15,288 nucleotides of DNA. Origin: Clostridia bacterium. Lineage in GTDB: Bacteria; Bacillota; Clostridia; Oscillospirales; Acutalibacteraceae. A model generated the notes under the pieces. It had not been told where the DNA came from and searched no databases. It saw only the letters and a program-made list of their open reading frames with translations. The stretch lies in contig CAAGJJ010000154.1 of NCBI GenBank assembly GCA_900770165.1, positions 1 to 15,288 on the forward strand, read 5' to 3'. Every line of letters begins with the position of its first letter. Within the stretch, counting starts at the first letter, position 1. This document shows positions 1 through 7,182 of this stretch, piece by piece. A program made the position numbers and the translations under genes.

Positions 1-834
1 AACGAATCCCTTGAGGTTGGAATATATCATTGGCTTATAGCCTGCTTTTTCTATCTTGTCGCAGAATGCGATTATGATATCTGTAAGTTCTTCAGTAGTC
101 AGATTCTCCTGTCTGTATGAATCACCCGAAATCTCCTCAAAGTCAATTACTACAGGATATGTAATCTTGTAAGGCTTGATAATATCAAGAACATAATCAG
201 CCTCTTCTATAGCTTCTTGTTTTGTAATTGCAGATGAAAAGAAGTATGCGCCAATCTTAATATTATTCTTAATTGCGTCTTTTGCAAATGTATCAAATGA
301 AGAATCAGTGTTCAGGATTCCATTGCCATAGCTTCTGAATCCACATCTTAACATGGCAAATTCAACGCCCTGTTCTTTTAATTTCTTAAAATCAATATTC
401 CCCTGAAACTTCGAGGCATCAACACCCATATGTGTTGTAACTTTGCCGTCTTCATTGTATGTAATGATTCCTTTATCATCCTGCTTGAAATTCTCATCCT
501 TATAATTATTCTTAGCAAGTTCAGGAAGTATCTGCGCAAATACATACTGATTCTTATTGTTCACATAGACTATATTATCAGGGAAATAGCTCTTAAGTAT
601 AGAAAGAGAACCTTCACCATTAGTGAATCTTAACTTCATATCAGAAAGAAGATCTTCTTTCTCTTCAGACTTTAGCTTTTCAATTTCTTCATCGCTAAGC
701 TTATCAGTATTAGTTGTAACAGTTGCTTTTCTGTACTTCATAATAACGCCCGTGGTCAGCAGACCGAACATTACAGTTGTCATAAAGAATATTAAAGTTG
801 TTATCACAAAAGGATTGGCTTTCTTGGATTTCAT
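1..834 (-). CDS. Membrane-anchored GH25 muramidase (lysozyme-like), C-terminus beyond window
   Basis: The minus-strand frame runs open from an ATG at 834 to the window edge (278 codons), so the C-terminus is missing. Residues about 8-32 form one hydrophobic segment after a basic MKSKK start, a signal anchor. A charged linker follows (about 45-65), then a GH25 fold from about residue 135: GVDASKFQG (137-145, Asp139), MLRCGFRSYG, IGAYFFSSA, and PVVIDFEE (227-234, with Asp231 and Glu233), then YSN at 271-273. GH25 enzymes cut the MurNAc-GlcNAc bond of peptidoglycan; the Asp in the first strand and the DxE pair are the family's catalytic residues, and all are present. Start support: AGAGGTGA at 841-848, 6 nt upstream. 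It is divergent from the Tad genes; a role in local wall remodelling is only an inference. Confidence 0.9.
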   Translation of the reverse strand, partial: MKSKKANPFVITTLIFFMTTVMFGLLTTGVIMKYRKATVTTNTDKLSDEEIEKLKSEEKEDLLSDMKLRFTNGEGSLSILKSYFPDNIVYVNNKNQYVFAQILPELAKNNYKDENFKQDDKGIITYNEDGKVTTHMGVDASKFQGNIDFKKLKEQGVEFAMLRCGFRSYGNGILNTDSSFDTFAKDAIKNNIKIGAYFFSSAITKQEAIEEADYVLDIIKPYKITYPVVIDFEEISGDSYRQENLTTEELTDIIIAFCDKIEKAGYKPMIYSNLKGFV

Positions 835-894
835 AGTACATCACCTCTATAATAATTAATTATGAGTTATTCATAAAAAGTATTTCTTGTATAA

Positions 895-923
895 ATGGTA
901 TATTAGCTTTCACAAAATGTCAA
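895..923 (-). promoter_or_regulatory. Sigma-A type promoter of the GH25 gene
   Basis: Read on the minus strand, a perfect TTGACA (918-923) is followed by exactly 17 nt and TACCAT (895-900). It would give a leader of roughly 55 nt before the GH25 start. Confidence 0.65.
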
Positions 924-966
924 TTAGAATTCATATGATTTTTTAAATAAAAATATAGAAAAGGTA

Positions 967-995
967 TTGACAATTTATTGAATAAAATATATAGT
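967..995 (+). promoter_or_regulatory. Near-consensus promoter antisense to the DUF2508 gene
   Basis: TTGACA (967-972), 17-nt spacer, TATAGT (990-995). It fires rightwards into the 3' end of the minus-strand DUF2508 gene. It could make an antisense transcript or a long leader for tadV at 1361, or be a chance match in AT-rich DNA. Confidence 0.4.
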
Positions 996-1024
996 AGCTG
1001 TACAACACAACAATTCTTATAGAA

Positions 1025-1255
1025 TCAGAATCCAGACGTGGATAACTGAGATTCTTTTGCCTTTGCAAGAAGGTAATTGTACCGTTTCTGTTCTGAATTA
1101 AGCTGGTAGATATAACAGTCTATCAGGTCAGGATCAGTAACATTATCAAGATTAGAATAGGCAGTATACATTGCCTTTTTAGTCATCATAAGTTCCTGTA
1201 ACAGATATTTTTCATCATATGTAGCAGGACTCTTTTTTTTACCAAACATTTTCAA
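1025..1255 (-). CDS. DUF2508 (YaaL-like) small protein
   Basis: A 76-aa protein with a basic N-terminus (KMFGKKK) and a mostly helical body. The stretch VTDPDLIDCYIYQLNSEQKR with a following YLLAKAKE matches what I know of DUF2508/YaaL-type small Firmicute proteins (vtDPdLID..IYel...rY.yLl..AK). Their function is unknown. The start is decided by the ribosome binding site: AAGGAG at 1264-1269 lies 8 nt before TTG at 1255 but 14 nt before the next in-frame ATG (1249), so TTG is preferred. It is divergent from the Tad operon, with a 105-nt gap that must hold both start regions. Confidence 0.75.
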   Translation of the reverse strand: MKMFGKKKSPATYDEKYLLQELMMTKKAMYTAYSNLDNVTDPDLIDCYIYQLNSEQKRYNYLLAKAKESQLSTSGF

Positions 1256-1360
1256 TAGAATTACTCCTTAATGCTCAAGATTAGGGGCATCATATGCCTT
1301 TATTAGAAGTATAGGCAGTAAATGGTAATTCTATACATGTTTTTTTGAGGAGGTGGATAA

Positions 1361-1834
1361 GTGCCGGATATTATATCAGTCATTATTGCACTGGTATTCA
1401 TTATATGGTCAGTGAGGGAAGATGTAAAAGCTTTCAGAATACCGAATTATCTGATTATAGCAGGGTTAATTGTGGGAACAGGACTACTCGTTATAAGAGG
1501 ATTGACAGGTGATGATATAAGGGACTACATACTTGGCACCCTGGCGGGATTAGCAGGAATGATGCTTCTTTATATAATCAGGGCTGTTGGAGCGGGGGAC
1601 GTGAAGCTTTTTGCAGTGCTTGGACTGCTGACAGGGTTAGAATTCGTGGTACAGCTTATGGTTGTGTCATTTGTCACAGGGCTTTTTACAGGAGTTATTG
1701 AGTTGTGTTTTAAAAGGACAAGTCTGGTCAGGGTAGGAAGCACAAGGATAGCAGGGCATGGATTTCATTATGCGGTTGCGGTTCTGATTGGATATGTTGT
1801 TGTGTTGGGATACAGAGTTGTTGTGATTTTATGA
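1361..1834 (+). CDS. tadV: Prepilin peptidase, TadV/CpaA type (A24 aspartyl protease)
   Basis: A 157-aa polytopic membrane protein, the short TadV/CpaA form that lacks the N-methylase domain of PilD. Both catalytic signatures of A24 peptidases are seen: Asp21 in RED..AFRIPN (19-29) and Asp80 in GAGDVK (77-82). Hydrophobic stretches lie at about 3-17, 31-46, 59-74, 84-112 and 137-157. It cleaves the leader of Flp-type prepilins at the cytoplasmic face of the membrane. Start is GTG at 1361, supported by GAGGAGGTGG at 1347-1356. It is the first gene of a Tad cluster; tadZ follows after 21 nt. No flp pilin gene is visible in the window. Confidence 0.9.
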   Translation: MPDIISVIIALVFIIWSVREDVKAFRIPNYLIIAGLIVGTGLLVIRGLTGDDIRDYILGTLAGLAGMMLLYIIRAVGAGDVKLFAVLGLLTGLEFVVQLMVVSFVTGLFTGVIELCFKRTSLVRVGSTRIAGHGFHYAVAVLIGYVVVLGYRVVVIL

Positions 1835-1855
1835 ACATATAAGGGGAGGTAAATA

Positions 1856-2860
1856 ATGGGGAGGAATAGCATTTGTGTTATATACGATTCAGATGAGAAT
1901 TATGCAAAGCGTCTGATGTCAGTAATTAACGATGATAATGATATTCCTTATAATGCACAAGTGTTTACACAGGAGCAGGAACTTGATAAGTATCTGCAGG
2001 AAAAGAAAGCGGACATGCTTATGATATGTGAGGGGGCATATGAGTATGATGCGACGAGAACGGGGAATAAGACAGTTGTGTTGTGTGAGGAAGAACAGGA
2101 TGCCGATGAAATCAATTCTAAAGAGGAGAGAGGGCTGGTAGGAATATGCAAATACCAGCCGTCATATCAGCTTCTCCAGTCGGTTATGAGATACGAGAAG
2201 AGAGAGAATAACCGGAGAAGAGGAAGTCTTAAGGTAGTAGGTGTGTATGGATTTAACAATACGTCACGCATGGTATTGTCACTGGCAGTTGCAAAGCAGC
2301 TGTCAGAGAAGTGTAATACATTATTCGTGAATTTTGAGACATTTGGCGGATTTAAAGGAATATTAAAAGGGGAGGAGGAACAGAACCTTTCGGATGCTTT
2401 ATATGCATTCAGACAGAATCATAACCAGTTTCATAAGAATATTGTTAATGCAATAAGTCATTATGACAGGCTTGATTATATACCGGATACATCCTGTGCA
2501 GATGATATAGACGACATTAAAGCAGAGGAACTTGGCACATTTGTTCAGGGAATTGGAAGGGAGCTTGGGTATTCATATATTGTGGTTGACATAGGGGATG
2601 GGCTGAGGCTGCCGTGGAATATGATGGATTGCTTTGATGAAATATATATGTGTGATGGGGATAATTATCTGGAAAAATCTAAAGTTAGAAATTTTGAAAA
2701 TATGGTTATGGAACGTGGAATGAATAATATTGTCAGTGCATTTAAGAAGGTTGCAGTAAAAATTGAAGACAATATTCTTAATCCGGATATGTGGAACAGG
2801 CTTCCTTTCTGCAGTTTTTATGATGAACTGTGCTCTTTAATTGAGACCGGAGAGACATAA
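1856..2860 (+). CDS. tadZ: Tad pilus localisation ATPase-like protein TadZ/CpaE
   Basis: 334 aa. Residues 1-112 resemble an atypical receiver domain (CVIYDSDENYAKRL, then a KADMLMI strand). Residues 124-330 resemble a MinD/ParA-like P-loop fold. The Walker A position reads GVYGFNNTSRMV (129-140), without the signature Lys residues, and the Walker B strand is YIVVDIGDG (241-249). Such a degenerate loop is known for clostridial TadZ proteins (Eubacterium rectale TadZ has been studied structurally), which place the pilus machine at the pole. Start ATG with GGGGAGG at 1843-1849. The stop codon shares its last A with the tadA ATG (TAATG), so translation is probably coupled. Confidence 0.87.
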   Translation: MGRNSICVIYDSDENYAKRLMSVINDDNDIPYNAQVFTQEQELDKYLQEKKADMLMICEGAYEYDATRTGNKTVVLCEEEQDADEINSKEERGLVGICKYQPSYQLLQSVMRYEKRENNRRRGSLKVVGVYGFNNTSRMVLSLAVAKQLSEKCNTLFVNFETFGGFKGILKGEEEQNLSDALYAFRQNHNQFHKNIVNAISHYDRLDYIPDTSCADDIDDIKAEELGTFVQGIGRELGYSYIVVDIGDGLRLPWNMMDCFDEIYMCDGDNYLEKSKVRNFENMVMERGMNNIVSAFKKVAVKIEDNILNPDMWNRLPFCSFYDELCSLIETGET

Positions 2861-3732
2861 TGGAAGAACTATATATGAATATAAGAAAACTGGTGTATGA
2901 ACGCCTTGATACAGGCAGAGATGTTGATGATGCAGAATTATACCAGGTTATAGATGCATGCATATATGAAGAGAGCCGTAATGTTGTAATCCCTATAAGG
3001 CAGAAAGAGGAGTTGAAGAAAAGGCTTTATAACTCTATTAAGAAACTTGATATTCTACAGGAGCTTTTAGAGGATGACAGTGTAACAGAGATTATGGTAA
3101 ATGGGAGTGACAGTATCTTTATAGAGCGGAATGGTCACATGGAAAAATGGGATAAGAAGTTCGAGAGTGTTGAGAGGCTGTCAGATGTAGCACAGCGTAT
3201 AGCAGCCATGTCTAACAGAATGGTTAATGAAGCATCACCTGTAGCAGACACAAGATTGTCAGATGGTTCGAGAGTCAGCATAGTATTACCGCCGGTTGCT
3301 ATTAATGGACCTGTAATAACCATAAGAAAATTCTATGATACACCGCTTACGATAGAGAGACTTATTGAGCTTGAATCAATCACGGCTGAAGCTGCAGAAT
3401 TTTTAAGCCGGCTTGTTAAGAGCAGATATAACATTTTCATATCAGGAGGTACTGGAAGTGGCAAGACAACATTTTTAAATGTGTTGTCAGATTATATTCC
3501 AGAAGATGAGAGAATTGTGACGATTGAGGATTCAGCGGAATTACAGCTTCATAATGTCAGTAATCTTGTCAGGCTAGAAGCGAGAATGGCTAATCTGGAA
3601 GGCTGTAATGCGGTGGGGATAAGAGATCTTATTAAAGCGAGTCTTAGAATGAGACCAGACCGTATTGTTGTCGGAGAAGTCAGGGGCGCAGAAGCAATAG
3701 ACATGCTCCAGGCGATTATATGTACTATATAA
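2860..3732 (+). pseudogene. tadA: TadA/CpaF secretion ATPase, 5' fragment broken after Walker B
   Basis: The 290-aa frame is a good CpaF/TadA match through residue 285: N-terminal domain (about 50-180), Walker A GGTGSGKTT (196-204), Asp box TIEDSAELQL (221-230), arginine-rich RMRPD and Walker B RIVVGEVRG (268-276), then AEAIDMLQA. Five unrelated residues (IICTI) and a stop follow. Normal TadA has about 430-460 aa; the next block in the family (MNTGHDGSLSTGHANS) and about 140 residues are absent, and I find no trace of them elsewhere in the window. The coding homology ends at about 3715, with very AT-rich DNA right after. The fragment should not power pilus assembly. Its reading frame is otherwise intact, which suggests a recent insertion rather than slow decay. 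Confidence 0.88.
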
Positions 3733-3760
3733 TAATTATATATATAACGTATATAAGGAT
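3700..3760. other. Candidate left attachment junction (attL) in tadA
   Basis: tadA codons run cleanly to GAC ATG CTC CAG GCG (3700-3714). The next tadA codon should be ATG, so only the shared AT (3715-3716) can belong to tadA. From 3717 the sequence becomes AT-rich repeats of TATATA type with no tadA homology. A serine recombinase gene lies 3.5 kb to the right, which makes site-specific insertion the simplest reading. The matching attR with the rest of tadA is not in the window. Confidence 0.55.
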
Positions 3761-3797
3761 GGAAAATATAGATTAGAGGGAGGGGCATAGGAACGAT

Positions 3798-4106
3798 ATG
3801 AACATTAAGTATAGGTTATTGTGTAAAAGGTTAATAGAGGAAAGGAAGAGAGTAGGTGTCATTCAATATTATAATGTACTGTTCATAATGGAGTTAGTGT
3901 CAGATAAAGACATATGGGCTTTAGAACAGTGGATGAATGGTATAAATAACATATATATGAAAGATATACATAATTGGTGTAGAATACATTTTGTTAAATA
4001 TCACACTGTATTTGTTTACAGGAAAGAGTATCCGGTAAAAGCAAATATTTGGAATGGGTATTCATATATAAGGTGGCGGATGGAGCGGTTGATGAATTTG
4101 GGATAA
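3798..4106 (+). CDS. Unknown small basic protein
   Basis: A 102-aa frame beginning MNIKYRLLCKRL, rich in Arg, Lys, Trp and Tyr (for example WNGYSYIRWRMERL near the end). I do not recognise a family. A weak AGGAAC lies about 4 nt before the ATG and a better GGAGGGG lies about 15 nt upstream, so translation initiation is not strongly supported. It sits between the tadA break and the recombinase operon, on the opposite strand to that operon. It could be a small element gene or a chance frame. Confidence 0.35.
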   Translation: MNIKYRLLCKRLIEERKRVGVIQYYNVLFIMELVSDKDIWALEQWMNGINNIYMKDIHNWCRIHFVKYHTVFVYRKEYPVKANIWNGYSYIRWRMERLMNLG

Positions 4107-4130
4107 GATAAAATAGTGATTGCATGAAAG

Positions 4131-4212
4131 AGAGCCTTAAAGCAGGGTGTTCTTTTGAAAGTATGGATAGAATTAAAGGCTGAAGGCTCTGCGCTATTCG
4201 TTTGGCAGAGCC
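4131..4212. repeat. Three-copy AGAGCC/GGCTCT palindrome cluster; possible operon terminator
   Basis: AGAGCCTT (4131-4138) is the exact inverse of AAGGCTCT (4183-4190), with a 44-nt gap. GGCTCTGC (4185-4192) is the exact inverse of GCAGAGCC (4205-4212), with a 12-nt loop containing the stop of the ParB-like gene at 4194. The middle copy can pair with either flank, so two mutually exclusive hairpins are possible. Read on the minus strand the short hairpin is followed by a modest T-containing tract, compatible with termination of the recombinase operon. Confidence 0.55.
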
Positions 4213-5108
4213 TGAGTATTCTCTTGATCCGTAGAAAATAAATCTAACTGACCTTCTGGAGTGGAACTTTGACCGGATTCATCTTCAGTTGATGGTTCTC
4301 TTTTTTTGGGTGTTTTATGAGTGTATAATTTCTCAAAAGGAAGTGAATACTTGGATTTTTTATTGTATTCTAGTAAAAGAGCTTCTGCGAATCCTAATGA
4401 ACCGGCACGACGTTCTCTGGCAGTACGACTGATTTCTCTGACAGAGACACGCCCAACTTTTTCTTTGAAGGTGTCATCTTTCATTGTTTCTCCATAAGCA
4501 TTATCCAGACGGGCAATAGCATTAAGCATATTGGAACTAAAGGACATAGGCGCACCTTCCCATGTGGCAACACAAAGGCGTAAAACACGATCAAGAGTGT
4601 GAAAACCATATTTTTCATAGATATTAATTAAAGTGGATACAGCACATATACCTCCGGGGCGAGAGGAAGAAGTAATAGTGAGATCATATGATTCAACAAG
4701 GTCACGAATAATAAGTTCTCTATCATTACCAGCTTCAATATTAGCCATGAATATTTCATAAGGTAATAACGATTTGACATATTTCATCTGATTTGCAAAA
4801 ATATCTGCTTCTTGGGTGTAAACAAGATCATCATAAACCATACACCAGACAGGAGTTTCTCTTGATCCAGAGACGAGAGCAACAATCTCTATAGTGTGTT
4901 GTCCGTTGAACACATAATTTATCCCATCACGTCTACTTACTTTTACAGGGTTTATCTGATAAAGGTCAAAATTAGCTGCAGCACGCTGAACGTGTTTGAT
5001 GGAAAGATTACGTTGATAATCTTGATTTGAACATAAATTTTTAATAGGTATTTGCTCAAAATGCACTTGGGGAACAAACTTTTGTAAATCTTCGGTATTT
5101 CCATCCAT
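4194..5108 (-). CDS. ParB/Srx-fold domain protein with C-terminal clamp-like motif
   Basis: 304 aa. Residues about 15-115 follow the ParB-like plan: FEQIPIKNLCSNQDYQRNLS, HVQRAAANFDLYQINPVKVSRRDG, then YVFNGQHTIEIVAL (65-78), the counterpart of the ParB DGQHR box, here NGQHT. Residues 120-250 are helical, unlike classical ParB partition proteins. The tail from about 265 is charged and disordered-looking and contains QLDLF (287-291), which fits the known bacterial sliding-clamp (DnaN) binding consensus. ParB-fold proteins bind DNA and some hydrolyse CTP; catalysis here is not shown. GGAGGAAA lies about 10 nt upstream, inside the end of the previous gene, and only 2 nt separate the two genes. 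It is the last gene of the recombinase operon. Confidence 0.75.
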   Translation of the reverse strand: MDGNTEDLQKFVPQVHFEQIPIKNLCSNQDYQRNLSIKHVQRAAANFDLYQINPVKVSRRDGINYVFNGQHTIEIVALVSGSRETPVWCMVYDDLVYTQEADIFANQMKYVKSLLPYEIFMANIEAGNDRELIIRDLVESYDLTITSSSRPGGICAVSTLINIYEKYGFHTLDRVLRLCVATWEGAPMSFSSNMLNAIARLDNAYGETMKDDTFKEKVGRVSVREISRTARERRAGSLGFAEALLLEYNKKSKYSLPFEKLYTHKTPKKREPSTEDESGQSSTPEGQLDLFSTDQENTQALPNE

Positions 5109-5110
5109 AA

Positions 5111-6031
5111 TTATATTTCCTCCAATTTTTTTAAAATATTATTTGTGGTTGATATTAGACACATAAGCTGATATTTAAGCTTATATTTTGCTGTATCAGA
5201 TGCAATTTTAAAATCTGAAACTTTTAATACTCTTTCGATAGAACTGTTCCACGAGGGAATCGTCAATGTAAGACTTGCAATTTCCGCATCTGGATCAAAT
5301 TGTGGCAGGTTGCGTATTGAAGGAATAGAAACGGAAGATTCTTTCCTTAACATCGGTTTGGCGTAATTATTCCATAGTAATTCCCTTTTCATATCATGAT
5401 AACTGAGATGTTCTATCTTTTCGGCAAGAAGGTAGTTATTTAGACTTAAAAGTTGCTCTTTTGGTAATCCTGAAAGCTCAATAATATTAGCTTGGGAAAT
5501 CCAGAGTTGACCAGAACGAACTCGTTTGACAAAATCCGGAACTTTTTCATCAATTATATCTAGTGCACTACTGTAAGCAGAATATTTGTAAACGGTAGCC
5601 ATTGCTACATTACATTCTTCGGATATTTTTTTTGCTGCGATGCTTGCACCGGAAATATGAGATTTATTCGTAGATGAAAGTTGTCTTGAAACTATAATTT
5701 TTTCAGCATCATATTTTTTCCCAATCAGGTATTTTTTATTGATATTGGTTAAATCCTCTCGTTTAAGTTGGTCAGTACATATCCATGAAATTACATCTTC
5801 TTTACTGGAAAAATGGAGTCTTTTTATTCGGAAAGGAATACTGTGTTTACGAAATAATTCATATGCTTCTATACCATTAATGACAATACCATTCCATGTG
5901 CAGATGGGGGTGTGATAGGAATGACATAATATCTGTTGTTCAAGTTGTTTATAATCTTTTTCACTGAGATATTGATACAAATTGGTGAATTCTAGTTTTG
6001 TTTTTAATGTATATATACTATAATTGCGCAT
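5111..6031 (-). CDS. Second ParB-like DNA-binding protein with HTH
   Basis: 306 aa from ATG at 6031. The longer frame starts at ATG 6037, but GGGAG (6038-6042) touches that codon and is spaced 6 nt from 6031, so 6031 is preferred. Residues about 25-115 match clostridial ParB-like proteins: TPICTWNGIVINGIEAYEL, FRIKRLHFSSKEDVISWI, DQLKREDLTNINKKYLIGKKYDAEK. The DGH/R box is degenerate (INGIEA), so enzymatic activity is doubtful. Residues about 128-152 (SGASIAAKKISEECNVAMAT then VYKY) form a plausible helix-turn-helix. The gene overlaps the preceding one by 14 nt. It is likely a DNA-binding accessory or regulator of the element; partition is only one possibility. Confidence 0.75.
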   Translation of the reverse strand: MRNYSIYTLKTKLEFTNLYQYLSEKDYKQLEQQILCHSYHTPICTWNGIVINGIEAYELFRKHSIPFRIKRLHFSSKEDVISWICTDQLKREDLTNINKKYLIGKKYDAEKIIVSRQLSSTNKSHISGASIAAKKISEECNVAMATVYKYSAYSSALDIIDEKVPDFVKRVRSGQLWISQANIIELSGLPKEQLLSLNNYLLAEKIEHLSYHDMKRELLWNNYAKPMLRKESSVSIPSIRNLPQFDPDAEIASLTLTIPSWNSSIERVLKVSDFKIASDTAKYKLKYQLMCLISTTNNILKKLEEI

Positions 6032-6434
6032 ACTCATCTCCCATTATTTCTGATTTGAATTCTGTTTGTGGCAGTTTTGTGATGATGTTATCCATGGAAA
6101 ATAGAGCTATTTTTTTATCTGGGTAAATATTGCCTTCTAAACGAAAAATGTTAAATTTCTCCCAAGAAAGGTTAAGTTGGGAAAGTGAATATAGTAATTC
6201 TCGGCTGTACAATTCATAACTGTTACCATTGATGACAAAATAATCCTTAACTTTATGTGCCAATTTATCCTCCGCACAACTAGCCTTTATACCTATCATT
6301 TTTTGATCAGGATTAACAAGAAGTTGAATATATTCTGGGTTACCAATTTGACGGAGTGTATTGCGGTGGATTCGTATACGATTCTTTTTAAAGTCAATAC
6401 ATATTAGTGGATGGGAAGAGTGTTTGTTGTTCAT
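6018..6434 (-). CDS. Stand-alone paralog of the recombinase C-terminal domain (short form)
   Basis: 138 aa from ATG at 6434. A GTG at 6449 extends the frame, but GAGGA (6443-6447) is 8 nt from the ATG and nothing good precedes the GTG. No named family is recognised. The core at residues 33-49 (PEYIQLLVNPDQKMIGI) lines up with residues 84-102 of the next gene upstream and 435-453 of the serine recombinase. Downstream blocks also align in order: a helix (SRELLYSLSQLNLSW), an aromatic strand and a final short strand (KKIALFSMDNI). The RPC motif seen in the two longer copies is replaced by KAS. It overlaps the upstream gene by 41 nt and the downstream gene by 14 nt, so it is translationally coupled in the operon. 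Function unknown. Confidence 0.7.
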   Translation of the reverse strand: MNNKHSSHPLICIDFKKNRIRIHRNTLRQIGNPEYIQLLVNPDQKMIGIKASCAEDKLAHKVKDYFVINGNSYELYSRELLYSLSQLNLSWEKFNIFRLEGNIYPDKKIALFSMDNIITKLPQTEFKSEIMGDEYAQL

Positions 6435-7182
6435 AGGATTTTTCCTCACTTTCTGCTGTTGATGGTTCTTTTGCTTTTTCTATGGATTTATCAGTTGCCT
6501 TCTTCTTTTCTTGTATGTCAAATACTGCGTAGCCTTCAAATATATTGACTTGCATTGATTTTTGATGTTCTTCCACTGGAATACCGAACTGATTCTTCCA
6601 TTCTTCAGGATAAGAAGGTGTCCTAGCAGTGGTTACAGTTCCATTGTCTTTTAGAGTACGAGGAAATATTTCAGGTGAAGTTAAATCGAAAATGAACAGT
6701 ATTTCATTGCCAGAACGAATTAGTTTGCCGAGAATCTTGTACCGATAATTAGGATTCCAGTCCATGAGAGATATCACTTTAGCAAAGAAAATTCGACAGG
6801 TGATTTGTTTTGGCGAACGCTTTTTTCCAGAGGAACACCAACGAAAAGAGTCTTTTTCTTCTTCTCGACAGGGACGGACAGCCAGTTTTTTTTCAATGGG
6901 ATTGACTAATATTTGCACATATTCGACATCGGGTAGTTTTTTTATGCAGGCGGTATTTACAGATACCTTGTAGTTATTAAACGTAAACGAAGGTTCGTAA
7001 ATATGAGCGAAGAATTCGCCACGTACAACTTGATAACCGTCATAGCTGAAAGAATCATCGTCAATGACTTCCATTTGATTTGAGGGGCTGGGCGCGACTG
7101 TTATTGGCATAGGTGTGTTGATTTTCATCATATCAGAAGGTTCTGTAGTCATATTCCATTGATTTATAGGTTGCTCGCTCAT
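6394..7182 (-). CDS. Stand-alone paralog of the recombinase C-terminal domain (long form)
   Basis: 262 aa. After a low-complexity start, residues 45-172 repeat the recombinase tail almost block for block: GYQVVRGEFF (49-58) against DYEVARGQFF, PDVEYVQILVNPIEKKLAVRPC (85-105) against PNIKFVELLIHPSSKLLAIRPC, a W(C)S block, YRYKILG against CKYRILG, and ILFIFDL against VLIFNMD. A second shared motif, YPEEWKNQFG (191-200), matches YPADWMNSFG in the recombinase. The charged C-terminus holds QQTLF (252-256), compatible with a Qxx[L/M]F clamp-binding motif. The start overlaps the recombinase stop (ATGA), with AAAGGAG at 7190-7196. Gene duplication followed by separation from, or fusion to, the recombinase is inferred. 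Biochemical function unknown. Confidence 0.72.
   Translation of the reverse strand: MSEQPINQWNMTTEPSDMMKINTPMPITVAPSPSNQMEVIDDDSFSYDGYQVVRGEFFAHIYEPSFTFNNYKVSVNTACIKKLPDVEYVQILVNPIEKKLAVRPCREEEKDSFRWCSSGKKRSPKQITCRIFFAKVISLMDWNPNYRYKILGKLIRSGNEILFIFDLTSPEIFPRTLKDNGTVTTARTPSYPEEWKNQFGIPVEEHQKSMQVNIFEGYAVFDIQEKKKATDKSIEKAKEPSTAESEEKSYEQQTLFPSTNMY

Noticed and set aside
1948..2151. Minus-strand reading frame within tadZ
   Set aside because: No ribosome binding site, low-complexity Ser/Cys-rich product, fully inside a well-supported gene on the other strand.
3549..3788. Minus-strand frame across the end of tadA
   Set aside because: It is a shadow of the conserved TadA coding sequence and has no start signal.
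6764..6973. Plus-strand 69-aa frame opposite the long paralog gene
   Set aside because: The region is explained by a domain conserved across three genes on the minus strand.
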